Assembly (NCBI RefSeq): GCF_900110075.1 | Contig: NZ_FOCJ01000001.1 | Span: 558,001 to 622,000 of the forward strand | DNA length: 64,000 nucleotides | Source of the DNA: Paenibacillus sp. OV219 | GTDB lineage: Bacteria; Bacillota; Bacilli; Paenibacillales; Paenibacillaceae | Direction: 5' to 3' | Shown here: piece by piece, positions 25,921 through 33,380 of the stretch | Layout: the number at the start of each line of letters is the position of its first letter | Numbering within the stretch: position 1 is the first letter of the stretch | The notes under the pieces: generated by a model | Database searches by the model: none | The model's input: only the letters and a program-made list of their open reading frames with translations | What the model was told of the DNA's origin: nothing | Program-made: the position numbers and the translations under genes

Positions 25921-26792
25921 TAAATGTAGCATGTTTGACGAAAGGCTCCACCTCGGATGAGGCGGCAAAATATTTATTCGGTGCGCACAACGATTCGATT
26001 CAGTACACTTACCACCGAATGATCGCGGATGTATTTCTGGCGACGGCGGAGGGTAAAACGGACTACTCCATTATTCCGATTGAGAATACGATTGACGGCT
26101 CGGTGGGCTTACATACCGATTGGCTCGTTGATGAGGTCGATTTGCCGATTCAAGCCGAATGGGTATATCCGTCTATTCAGAATTTGATTGGCCCTGCATC
26201 AGAATTGCTTGATGATACGGGCGGTCTCGCTTACGAACGGATTACGAAGGTGATGAGCCACCCTGTGGCGATGGCTCAATGCACGCAATATTTGAAGCGC
26301 CATCTTCCTCATGCGGAGCTTGAACATGTTGGCAGCACATCAGAAGCTGTTCGTATTGTACGAGACAATCCGGGCCGCGGCTGGGCGGCGATTGGCCAAG
26401 TATCCGCAGCGGCGGACAACAACTTGTCCGTGCTGGAAGCTGCGGTGACCGATCACGACAACAATTTCACCAGGTTCCTACTTGTCGGCAGCAAGCCGTT
26501 CACCATTCGTGAATCGGCAGCGCATAAGACGAGCATTCTGATTACGATGCCAGAAGATTATCCTGGCGCTCTTCATCAGGTGCTGTCGGCGTTTTCGTGG
26601 CGTCGAATCAACTTGTCTCGCATCGAATCGCGTCCAACGAAGAAGAAGCTCGGCAATTATTATTTTCTGATCGACATTGAGATGTCGCTGGATACGGTGC
26701 TGCTTCCGTCAGCAATTGCTGAAATCGAAGCTATCGGCTGCCAGGTTCGTGTATTAGGAAGCTATCCTAGCTTTAAATATGTTACAGCGTAA
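25917..26792 (+). CDS. pheA: Prephenate dehydratase
   Basis: The 291-residue enzyme makes phenylpyruvate for phenylalanine synthesis. Recognisable parts are YSIIPIENTIDGSVG, VMSHPVAMAQCTQYL, the catalytic NNFTRFLLVG near residue 183, and an ACT domain (about 200-285) with LSRIESRPTKKKLGNYYFLID (split as LSRIESRPTKK / KLGNYYFLID) that normally binds phenylalanine. The N terminus is odd: the usual GPEGTF-like motif is replaced by CLTKGSTSDEAAKYLFG. Coupling to thrB by ATGA links aromatic and threonine synthesis. Confidence 0.93.
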   Translation: MINVACLTKGSTSDEAAKYLFGAHNDSIQYTYHRMIADVFLATAEGKTDYSIIPIENTIDGSVGLHTDWLVDEVDLPIQAEWVYPSIQNLIGPASELLDDTGGLAYERITKVMSHPVAMAQCTQYLKRHLPHAELEHVGSTSEAVRIVRDNPGRGWAAIGQVSAAADNNLSVLEAAVTDHDNNFTRFLLVGSKPFTIRESAAHKTSILITMPEDYPGALHQVLSAFSWRRINLSRIESRPTKKKLGNYYFLIDIEMSLDTVLLPSAIAEIEAIGCQVRVLGSYPSFKYVTA

Positions 26793-26837
26793 ACGATAAT
26801 GGCTAGAAGCAAACATTTCGGAGGTGCATGAGCAGTC

Positions 26838-27719
26838 ATGGCAGAGCAAGTCATTTATTTAAACGGTGAGTATGTAAGCAAAGAAGATGCAAAAATTTCC
26901 GTATTCGACCATGGTTTTCTATACGGAGACGGAATCTTCGAAGGGATCCGAATCTACGGCGGCAATATCTTCAAATGCAAAGAGCATCTAGACCGTCTCT
27001 ATGACTCGGCAAAATCAATCATGCTGGATATTCCTCTAACTCAAGATGAGATGGAGCAGGCTCTAGTTGAGACGATTCGAAAGAATGGCCTGCGCGATGG
27101 TTATATTCGGCTAGTCGTATCTCGTGGTCCCGGCAACCTGGGCCTTGATCCGAAGCGCTGCCCGCAAGCTTGGGTTATCATCATCGTTGAACAGCTGGCG
27201 ATTTACCCTGCAGAAGCTTACCGCGATGGACTTGTATCGGTATCGGTATCTCAGCGTCGCAACATTCCAGATGCGCTGAATCCGAAGATCAAGTCGCTGA
27301 ACTACTTAAACAATATTCTCGTTAAAATCCAAGCAAACCTTGCAGGCGTTGGTGAAGCGATTATGCTGAACTCCCAAGGCTATGTTGCTGAAGGCTCCAG
27401 CGATAACATCTTCATCATTAAGCGTGGAGTTGTCTACACACCGCCTTGCTACGTAGGCGCGCTGGAAGGTATTACACGTGCAACGATTATGGAGCTGTGT
27501 GCGAAGCTAGGCTACACGCTGAAGGAAGAGCCGTTCACGCTGCATGATGTTTATGTGGCTGACGAGGTGTTCTTCACGGGGACGGCAGCAGAAGTTATTG
27601 CGGTTCGTGAAGTCGACGGCCGTACGATTGGAAGCGGTAAAGCTGGTCCAATTACGACGCATCTGCTTGAAGAATTCCGTATGACCGTTGAAGTGGACGG
27701 CGTTAAAGTTTACGAATAG
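26838..27719 (+). CDS. ilvE: Branched-chain amino acid aminotransferase (class IV)
   Basis: The 293-residue PLP enzyme interconverts branched-chain amino and keto acids. FDHGFLYGDGIFEGIRIYGG near residue 23 and the lysine segment PKIKSLNYLNNILVKIQA near 155 (Schiff-base lysine in IKSLNY) identify class IV. EGSSDNIFIIKRG and EVFFTGTAAEVIAVREVDGR follow. D-amino-acid aminotransferase is the main alternative; the SLNYLNN motif favours IlvE. GGAGGTGCATGAGCAGTC precedes the ATG. Confidence 0.92.
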   Translation: MAEQVIYLNGEYVSKEDAKISVFDHGFLYGDGIFEGIRIYGGNIFKCKEHLDRLYDSAKSIMLDIPLTQDEMEQALVETIRKNGLRDGYIRLVVSRGPGNLGLDPKRCPQAWVIIIVEQLAIYPAEAYRDGLVSVSVSQRRNIPDALNPKIKSLNYLNNILVKIQANLAGVGEAIMLNSQGYVAEGSSDNIFIIKRGVVYTPPCYVGALEGITRATIMELCAKLGYTLKEEPFTLHDVYVADEVFFTGTAAEVIAVREVDGRTIGSGKAGPITTHLLEEFRMTVEVDGVKVYE

Positions 27720-27732
27720 TGGTTTCATTCAT

Positions 27733-27788
27733 AAAGTTGAAGTTCTCTTGGCGCGGACCTGTGCCCCGAGGAACTTCAACTTTTTTTT
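27733..27788 (+). terminator. Terminator after ilvE
   Basis: AAAGTTGAAGTTC pairs with GAACTTCAACTTT around a GC-rich inner part, ending in eight or more Ts. Confidence 0.85.
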
Positions 27789-27900
27789 GTATGCATAGGT
27801 GACACTCGCCTAGCTGGTGCATAAGATGTAGGGATTGATAACGGGCGTTTGCCGCGTCTTCCGCGTAAGGCGTACGAACGTGACAGGAGGTATTAAGCGG

Positions 27901-29736
27901 GTGAAAATTCATATTGTAAAAAAAGGCGATACCTTATACCTAATTGCACAAAAGTACAACGTATCGCTGGAAGAAATCATTAAGCTCAACCCGGATATTA
28001 CAAATCCGGATCAAATCAACATCGGCATGAAAGTGAAAGTGCCAACGGGCTCGGGTCACCATGGCGGTCAAATGGACATCATGCATCAGCATGTTGTACA
28101 GCAAGGGGACACGTTATGGAAGCTGTCGAAGGCTTGGGGCGTGCCGCTTGGCGATATGATTAAGGCGAATCCGCAGCTGAAAAATCCGAACGTACTGCTG
28201 ACTGGAGAGATCGTCAATATTCCGACACCAGGCTCTTCGGGCATGATGCATGACATGAGTGAGAATAGCGGCAAAGGCACGGGTCACCATATGTTGTCGC
28301 CGACTTCGGTTATGCACGGCGTTCAAGGCTTGATGGGCAAAATACCGACAGGGAAGAAGCCGACTGGCCAAAAGCCAAGCACAATGCCAATTCCGGAAGT
28401 GCTCCCGGAAGCCATCGAGCCAGCTCCGGCTCCAGAGCCAGTACCTACACCGCTGCCTGCCCCAGTTCCGGTAGTGGAGAAGAAGTATCCGGTTTATAAT
28501 GCGCAGCAACACGTCGATCTGTTCAAGCAATATGGCGTGCCGGCAACAGAAGTGATGTCGCTTTATGATATGCCTAAGATGCCTGAAGCGGTATCGCCGG
28601 CATCACAAGGTCCAATGAAGCATGGTTATGGCTTCAGTAATCCGACTGTTGTATCGCCAGCGATGACAGGCGGCTATGGCAATCCAACGGCAGTATCGCC
28701 AGCGATGACAGGTGGTTATGGAATGAATCCAACTGCAGTGTCGCCAGCGATGACAGGTGGTTATGGAATGAATCCAACTGCAGTGTCGCCAGCGATGACA
28801 GGCGGTTATGGCAACCCAACGGCAGTATCGCCAGCATCGATAGGTGGCGGCTATGGGATGAATCCAACTGCAGTTAGCCCTGCGGAAGAAGGACCAGAAT
28901 GGGGTCCGCCAATGACATTGCCATGGGGCGCGCCAAGCTACGGCTTTAACCCATCGATGGTATCTCCTGCAGAAATGGGTCCTCAAGGCGGCTATGGTTA
29001 TGGTGGCTTCGATCCATCGATGGTATCTCCAGCTGAGATGGGACCCCAAGGCGGCTATGGTTATGGTGGCTTCGATCCATCGATGGTATCTCCAGCTGAG
29101 ATGGGACCGCATGGGGGCTATGGCTATGATCCATCAATGGTATCTCCGGCAAACGTAGGCCCGCAAGGTGGCTATGGTTATGGCTATGATCCATCGATGG
29201 TATCTCCAGCTAATGTTGGACCGCATGGCGGCTATGGATTTGACCCATCAATGGTATCTCCAGCTAATGTTGGACCGCATGGGGGCTATGGCTATGATCC
29301 ATCAATGGTATCTCCGGCAAACATAGGCCCACAAGGCGGCTATGGATTTGATCCATCAATGGTATCTCCAGCTAACGTAGGCCCGCAAGGCGGCTATGGT
29401 TATGGCTATGATCCGTCGATGGTATCCCCGGCTAACATGGGGCCACAAGGCGGCTATGGTTATGGCTATGATCCGTCGATGGTATCTCCAGCAAACATGG
29501 GGCCATCGGGCTACACGTATATGGGCAATGGTCAAGTTTCTCCAATCGTAGCAGGTGCAACCGACAAGAATTGCAACTGCGGCTGCCGCGATGACGAGGG
29601 GCCACACATTGACGAAGAAAGCATTGGGTTTAACGAGCCGAAAGCCAAAGTTGCCCGCAAGAAAAAGCCGGTTATTCGTACTGTACGTACTGCAAAACCG
29701 AAACGCCGTGGCAGCTACCCGTGGATTAACAGATAA
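27901..29736 (+). CDS. safA: SafA-like LysM spore coat/morphogenetic protein with VSPA repeats
   Basis: The 611-residue protein has two LysM domains (about 3-48 and 64-108; KKGDTLYLIAQKYNVSLEEI, QQGDTLWKLSKAWGVPLGDM), a Pro-rich linker, and then 17 repeats built on VSPA. The first repeats read NPTAVSPAMTGGYG, the later ones DPSMVSPANVGPQGGYGYG. The end has a Cys cluster (NCNCGCRDDEG) and a very basic tail (VARKKKP ... PKRRG). SafA binds cortex peptidoglycan by LysM and recruits inner-coat proteins; here the name rests on LysM plus position between pheA and bofC-ruvAB. I chose the GTG at 27901, with AGGAGG ten bases before it. A CATAAGAT at 27820 resembles a sigma-E or sigma-K -10. Confidence 0.82.
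   Translation: MKIHIVKKGDTLYLIAQKYNVSLEEIIKLNPDITNPDQINIGMKVKVPTGSGHHGGQMDIMHQHVVQQGDTLWKLSKAWGVPLGDMIKANPQLKNPNVLLTGEIVNIPTPGSSGMMHDMSENSGKGTGHHMLSPTSVMHGVQGLMGKIPTGKKPTGQKPSTMPIPEVLPEAIEPAPAPEPVPTPLPAPVPVVEKKYPVYNAQQHVDLFKQYGVPATEVMSLYDMPKMPEAVSPASQGPMKHGYGFSNPTVVSPAMTGGYGNPTAVSPAMTGGYGMNPTAVSPAMTGGYGMNPTAVSPAMTGGYGNPTAVSPASIGGGYGMNPTAVSPAEEGPEWGPPMTLPWGAPSYGFNPSMVSPAEMGPQGGYGYGGFDPSMVSPAEMGPQGGYGYGGFDPSMVSPAEMGPHGGYGYDPSMVSPANVGPQGGYGYGYDPSMVSPANVGPHGGYGFDPSMVSPANVGPHGGYGYDPSMVSPANIGPQGGYGFDPSMVSPANVGPQGGYGYGYDPSMVSPANMGPQGGYGYGYDPSMVSPANMGPSGYTYMGNGQVSPIVAGATDKNCNCGCRDDEGPHIDEESIGFNEPKAKVARKKKPVIRTVRTAKPKRRGSYPWINR
28590..29512 (+). repeat. Tandem repeats inside safA-like gene
   Basis: About 0.9 kb of imperfect direct repeats (unit 39-60 bases) encode two families: six NPT(A/V)VSPA units, then ten (N/D)PSMVSPA units. 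Neighbouring units are nearly identical at DNA level, including the recurring GATCCATC(A/G)ATGGTATCTCC core. Slippage or recombination should make this tract length-variable between strains. Confidence 0.9.
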
Positions 29737-29763
29737 CAGATCAGAATAGATCGGTTTGCGTAC

Positions 29764-29815
29764 AGCCCCGCGCTTGCTCCTGGCACTCTACTGCCGGGCG
29801 CCAGCCGGGGCTTTT
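29764..29815 (+). terminator. Terminator after safA-like gene
   Basis: AGCCCCG pairs with CGGGGCT, with further GC pairing inside (GCGC, TGGC/GCCA), followed by TTTT. Confidence 0.75.
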
Positions 29816-29905
29816 GACAATGGAAGGACTTAATTAGAAAACGGTGCATATTTCACCAACAACGTTGAGAGACTAACAAAAAAGGAAAAAAGAGGAGTTC
29901 CCATT

Positions 29906-30550
29906 ATGGAATTCAGCCTGTGGAAAAAAATAAAACAGAAACTTCGCCGCTCCCGCCGCCCTATGTGGCAGCTTGGCAGTATGATCGCTGCTGTAATGCT
30001 ACTCTTTAGTTGCACAGGGAATGATGTATCTGCTGCTGAGCCGGACAAGCCTTTGTACGGTAGTCCAAGCAGTGTCATTGAGACACTCTCTGGGCAATCC
30101 GAGCAGGTTAATGTAAAGCTGCGACTGATCTATTTATGCGGAGATGAAATGAAGACGCTTGGCAAAATGAGTGCCAAAGCCGCGCTCAGCATGCTGGCGC
30201 AGCACCCCGAGTGGAACGCGGTCATGCATCCGGGCGGTGCGGTCGTTATGGAGCAGCGAGTTGATGATTTGTCAGATTCGTGCAAACGAAATGGCTATAT
30301 CAGCCTCGATAAGTCGGGCAATTTGACTATGTTCGACGGTTCGCCGAAAGAGAAGAAAGTGATGCGCACCTTCTTTCAGCTTGATGTCCGCTACATGGAG
30401 AGCAGTTTGCCGAAGGAGCGTATCGACCAACTGATGAACGGCATCCGCATAAACGATAAAGACGAATTCAACAGTGTCATCTCGACGTTCAGCGATTATG
30501 CGATCGACCGTAATGAGAAGGTAGAAAAAGTAATGAAACGTTCATTTTGA
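29906..30550 (+). CDS. bofC: BofC-like forespore intercompartmental signalling regulator
   Basis: The 214-residue protein has a basic start, one N-terminal hydrophobic segment (about 22-37, a signal or anchor) and a soluble part with LRLIYLCGDEMKTLGKMS and ISLDKSGNLTMFDG. The latter resembles the BofC C-terminal domain. In B. subtilis BofC is secreted into the space between forespore membranes and slows SpoIVB, which triggers SpoIVFB. Identity rests on the ISLDKSGNLTLFDG-like motif and on position just before ruv genes, where B. subtilis has bofC-ruvA-ruvB. LFSC at the helix end is a poor lipobox. Confidence 0.82.
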   Translation: MEFSLWKKIKQKLRRSRRPMWQLGSMIAAVMLLFSCTGNDVSAAEPDKPLYGSPSSVIETLSGQSEQVNVKLRLIYLCGDEMKTLGKMSAKAALSMLAQHPEWNAVMHPGGAVVMEQRVDDLSDSCKRNGYISLDKSGNLTMFDGSPKEKKVMRTFFQLDVRYMESSLPKERIDQLMNGIRINDKDEFNSVISTFSDYAIDRNEKVEKVMKRSF

Positions 30551-30565
30551 TCGAAAAGGAAAGCT

Positions 30566-30605
30566 GAAGGGACGGCCCGGAATTACGGTCCGTCCTTCTT
30601 CTTTG
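30566..30605 (+). terminator. Terminator after bofC
   Basis: GAAGGGACGG pairs with TCCGTCCTTC (one mismatch-type end pair), followed by TTCTTT. Confidence 0.75.
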
Positions 30606-30721
30606 CCTATCTCTTGAACCCGAGACAAAACGCGTGTTCTCATCCTGCTCATCATTTGGTATAATAGGGGGAAGCCAATTTTTGATAGGTAGCATGAAGT
30701 TGGCCTGGGGAGAGAATTGCA

Positions 30722-31225
30722 TTGCGAGTATTAGGTATCGATCCGGGGATTGCCATTGTCGGATTTGGATTTATTGACAAAATCGGGAGCAAGCTCGTTC
30801 CCGTTCAATACGGCTGCATTCAGACGGAGGCGCATACGCCTCAAGAGGAGCGGCTCAAGCAGGTTTACGAATCTACCTGTTCGCTTATTGACCGTTACAA
30901 GCCCGATACCGTTGCAGTCGAGAAGCTGTTCTTCAACAAGAACGTCACGACAGCCTTCTCGGTCGGGCAGGCGCGTGGCGTCATGATTCTAGCAGCGGCA
31001 CAGCGCGGATTGCCTGTAACGGAATATACGCCGCTTCAAGTGAAGCAAGCGGTAGTCGGCTACGGTAAAGCGGAGAAACGTCAGGTCCAGGAAATGGTTA
31101 AGATGCTCCTGAATCTCTCCGCCATCCCGAAGCCCGATGACGTTGCGGATGCGCTTGCGGTGGCAATTTGCCATGCCCATTCATCGGTTCTGACGCAAAA
31201 AATTAACGAGGTGAACCGAAGATGA
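30722..31225 (+). CDS. ruvC: Holliday junction resolvase RuvC
   Basis: The 167-residue RNase H-fold nuclease resolves Holliday junctions with RuvAB. Acidic active-site residues are visible in VLGIDPGIAIVGFG (D6), VAVEKLFFNKNVTTAFSVG (E67 region) and KPDDVADALAVAICHAH (C-terminal Asp pair). The start is a TTG with GGGGAGAG upstream. It overlaps ruvA by four bases. B. subtilis lacks RuvC and uses RecU, so its presence here is a lineage difference. A TATAAT lies about 60 bases upstream. Confidence 0.95.
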   Translation: MRVLGIDPGIAIVGFGFIDKIGSKLVPVQYGCIQTEAHTPQEERLKQVYESTCSLIDRYKPDTVAVEKLFFNKNVTTAFSVGQARGVMILAAAQRGLPVTEYTPLQVKQAVVGYGKAEKRQVQEMVKMLLNLSAIPKPDDVADALAVAICHAHSSVLTQKINEVNRR

Positions 31226-31854
31226 TCGATTATATTCGAGGACGTGTCGTCCATTTGGATACCGAGTATGTCGTCGTGGATGTACGTGATATCGGCTACC
31301 AGGTTTTTACGCCGAATCCGTATGCCTTTGTGAAGAGTGATGATTCCGTTACGATTTTTACCCATCATCATGTGCGTGAAGATGCGAATCTGCTCTTCGG
31401 ATTCTCGAATCGGGAGGAGCAGGCGATGTTCCGCAAGCTGCTTGATGTCTCTGGCATCGGTCCGCGCGTTGCGCTTGGCATTCTCGCTGGCGGTAAGCCG
31501 GAGACGATTGCGGCAGCAATTCAGCAAGAGAACTTAACGTTCCTGACGAAGCTTCCTGGCATCGGCAAGAAAACCGCGCAGCGGATGGTGCTTGATCTGA
31601 AGGATAAACTTGATCATATCCCCGGCGGGTTCAGCTTTGCGGCAGCTAGCTTTGTTCTTGATGATGAAGGCACGAGCGGCACTTTGCTCGAAGGTGGAGA
31701 AGTTTGGCGCGAGGCACGTGAAGCGCTTATGGCGCTTGGGTATACCGCAGCCGAGCTTGACCGAGCATGGCAGGGCATGAAACAGACTGAAGTGCCGAAT
31801 GAGAGCGTGGATTTGCTCATGAAGCGGGCGTTGCAGCAGCTGTTTAAAGGCTGA
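31222..31854 (+). CDS. ruvA: Holliday junction branch migration protein RuvA
   Basis: The 210-residue protein has the OB-fold start MIDYIRGRVVHLDTEYVVVD and two helix-hairpin-helix motifs (LLDVSGIGPRVALGIL and LTKLPGIGKKTAQRMVLDLKD, the second split as LTKLPGIGKKTAQ / RMVLDLKD). A RuvB-binding C-terminal three-helix domain follows. Tetramers hold the four-way junction. It is coupled to ruvC by ATGA. Confidence 0.97.
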   Translation: MIDYIRGRVVHLDTEYVVVDVRDIGYQVFTPNPYAFVKSDDSVTIFTHHHVREDANLLFGFSNREEQAMFRKLLDVSGIGPRVALGILAGGKPETIAAAIQQENLTFLTKLPGIGKKTAQRMVLDLKDKLDHIPGGFSFAAASFVLDDEGTSGTLLEGGEVWREAREALMALGYTAAELDRAWQGMKQTEVPNESVDLLMKRALQQLFKG

Positions 31855-31873
31855 TTGAAGGAGGTAAGCGTAA

Positions 31874-32929
31874 ATGGACGATCGGATAATTTCCGCCAAC
31901 CTCATGATGGAAGATCAAGCGGTGGAGTATAGCTTACGTCCCCGCTATTTGTCTGAGTATATCGGCCAATCGCAAGTGAAAGAGAATTTGAAAGTATTCA
32001 TTGAAGCGGCGAAGCTGCGCAAAGAAGCGCTGGATCACGTGCTACTATATGGGCCACCGGGACTTGGCAAGACGACGCTGTCGAACATTATTGCTAATGA
32101 GCTCGGCGTCAATCTGCGTACAACGAGTGGACCTGCAATTGAACGGCCAGGCGATCTTGCAGCGCTGCTCACGAATTTGCAGGAAGGCGAGGTACTGTTC
32201 ATCGACGAGATTCACCGGCTGCACCGGACGGTAGAGGAAGTGCTCTACCCGGCGATGGAAGACTTCGCGCTCGATATTATGATCGGCAAAGGACCGAGCG
32301 CAAGATCGGTTCGCCTTGATTTGCCGCCGTTCACGCTCATCGGGGCAACGACGCGTGCGGGACTATTGTCAGCACCACTTCGTGACCGCTTCGGCGTTGT
32401 GAGCCGACTTGAGTTCTACACGGTCGACGAGCTGGCGTTTATCGTCTCGCGCGCGTCAGAAATTCTCGGCGTGAGCATTATCGGCGAAGCCGCGCAAGAG
32501 ATTGCGATGCGCTCGCGAGGAACGCCGCGAATTGCGAATCGGCTCTTGAAGCGGGTGCGCGACTTCGCTCAAGTGCGCGGAGACGGTATTGTTACACATG
32601 AGCTGGCGCGTTCAGCGCTTAGCCTTATTCAAGTCGATCCGCTTGGTCTCGACAGCATAGACCATAAGATGCTCCGCGCGATGATTAGCATTTATCGCGG
32701 CGGACCGGTCGGGCTGGATACGATTGCGGCGACAATTGGCGAAGAAAGCCAGACGATTGAAGATGTGTATGAGCCTTATCTCATGCAGATCGGCTTCCTG
32801 CAGCGAACGCCGCGCGGCCGGATGGTTACTCCGCTCGCATACCGGCATCTAGGGCTTCCTGTTCCGGAGGAGAAAGGCGGCGCTGCCGATCAATCAGGCG
32901 ATTCCGATGAAGGAGGCGTCATCCTTTAA
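31874..32929 (+). CDS. ruvB: Holliday junction branch migration helicase RuvB
   Basis: This 351-residue AAA+ motor has Walker [20 protein letters not shown] near residue 58, Walker [21 protein letters not shown] and sensor 1 [13 protein letters not shown]. The winged-helix DNA-binding C terminus contains [32 protein letters not shown] precedes the ATG. Its TAA overlaps the next gene's ATG by one base. Confidence 0.98.
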   Translation: MDDRIISANLMMEDQAVEYSLRPRYLSEYIGQSQVKENLKVFIEAAKLRKEALDHVLLYGPPGLGKTTLSNIIANELGVNLRTTSGPAIERPGDLAALLTNLQEGEVLFIDEIHRLHRTVEEVLYPAMEDFALDIMIGKGPSARSVRLDLPPFTLIGATTRAGLLSAPLRDRFGVVSRLEFYTVDELAFIVSRASEILGVSIIGEAAQEIAMRSRGTPRIANRLLKRVRDFAQVRGDGIVTHELARSALSLIQVDPLGLDSIDHKMLRAMISIYRGGPVGLDTIAATIGEESQTIEDVYEPYLMQIGFLQRTPRGRMVTPLAYRHLGLPVPEEKGGAADQSGDSDEGGVIL

Positions 32930-33378
32930 TGGCCCGAACACCGAAACAGTCGGAAGAGCGAAGTCGCGAGAAACTGATTGTGTTGTATGACGGTGAGTGC
33001 ATTTTATGTCTGGCTAGCGTGAAGCGCTTGAAGGAACTGCAATCGAGCGCGATTGTTCGATTTATTGCCGTGCAAGCATTGGGTGAGACGTACGAGACCA
33101 TTCCCGGTCTTGATCATGTAACTACGGAGCAGCTATTATCGAAGATTCATGTCGTGGAGATGGATGGGACGCTGCATGCCGGAGCGGCAGGCATTGTTCG
33201 TATCTTACGCACGACGAGAGGGCTGCGTTGGCTAGCATGGCTGTATCGGGTACCAGGCCTTCACAGTGCGGCAGATGGCTTATACCGGATCATAGCAGCA
33301 AAGCGCTATGATTGGTTTGGCAAAGCGGATCAAAGCTGTCATGAAGGGGCTTGTTCGCTGCCACCGCGCAAGGAGTAG
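32929..33378 (+). CDS. DCC family (DUF393) thiol-disulfide oxidoreductase-like protein
   Basis: The 149-residue protein starts its domain with LIVLYDGECILCLASVKRLKE, split here as LIVLYDGEC / ILCLASVKRLKE. The D-x-x-C-x-x-C arrangement gives the DCC family its name. WLAWLYRVPGLHSAADGLYRI follows (split as WLAWLYRVPG / LHSAADGLYRI). The fold is thioredoxin-like and the substrate is unknown. It is coupled to ruvB by TAATG, and the next gene starts two bases past its stop. Confidence 0.88.
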   Translation: MARTPKQSEERSREKLIVLYDGECILCLASVKRLKELQSSAIVRFIAVQALGETYETIPGLDHVTTEQLLSKIHVVEMDGTLHAGAAGIVRILRTTRGLRWLAWLYRVPGLHSAADGLYRIIAAKRYDWFGKADQSCHEGACSLPPRKE

Positions 33379-33380
33379 AC

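Noticed and set aside
28603..29112. Minus-strand Trp/His-rich repeat frames opposite the safA-like gene
   Set aside because: They mirror the tandem DNA repeats; the + strand gives LysM domains and a sensible coat protein.
28590..29512. CRISPR array, because of regular repeats
   Set aside because: The repeats are in frame, imperfect and code for VSPA units; there are no unique spacers and no cas genes.
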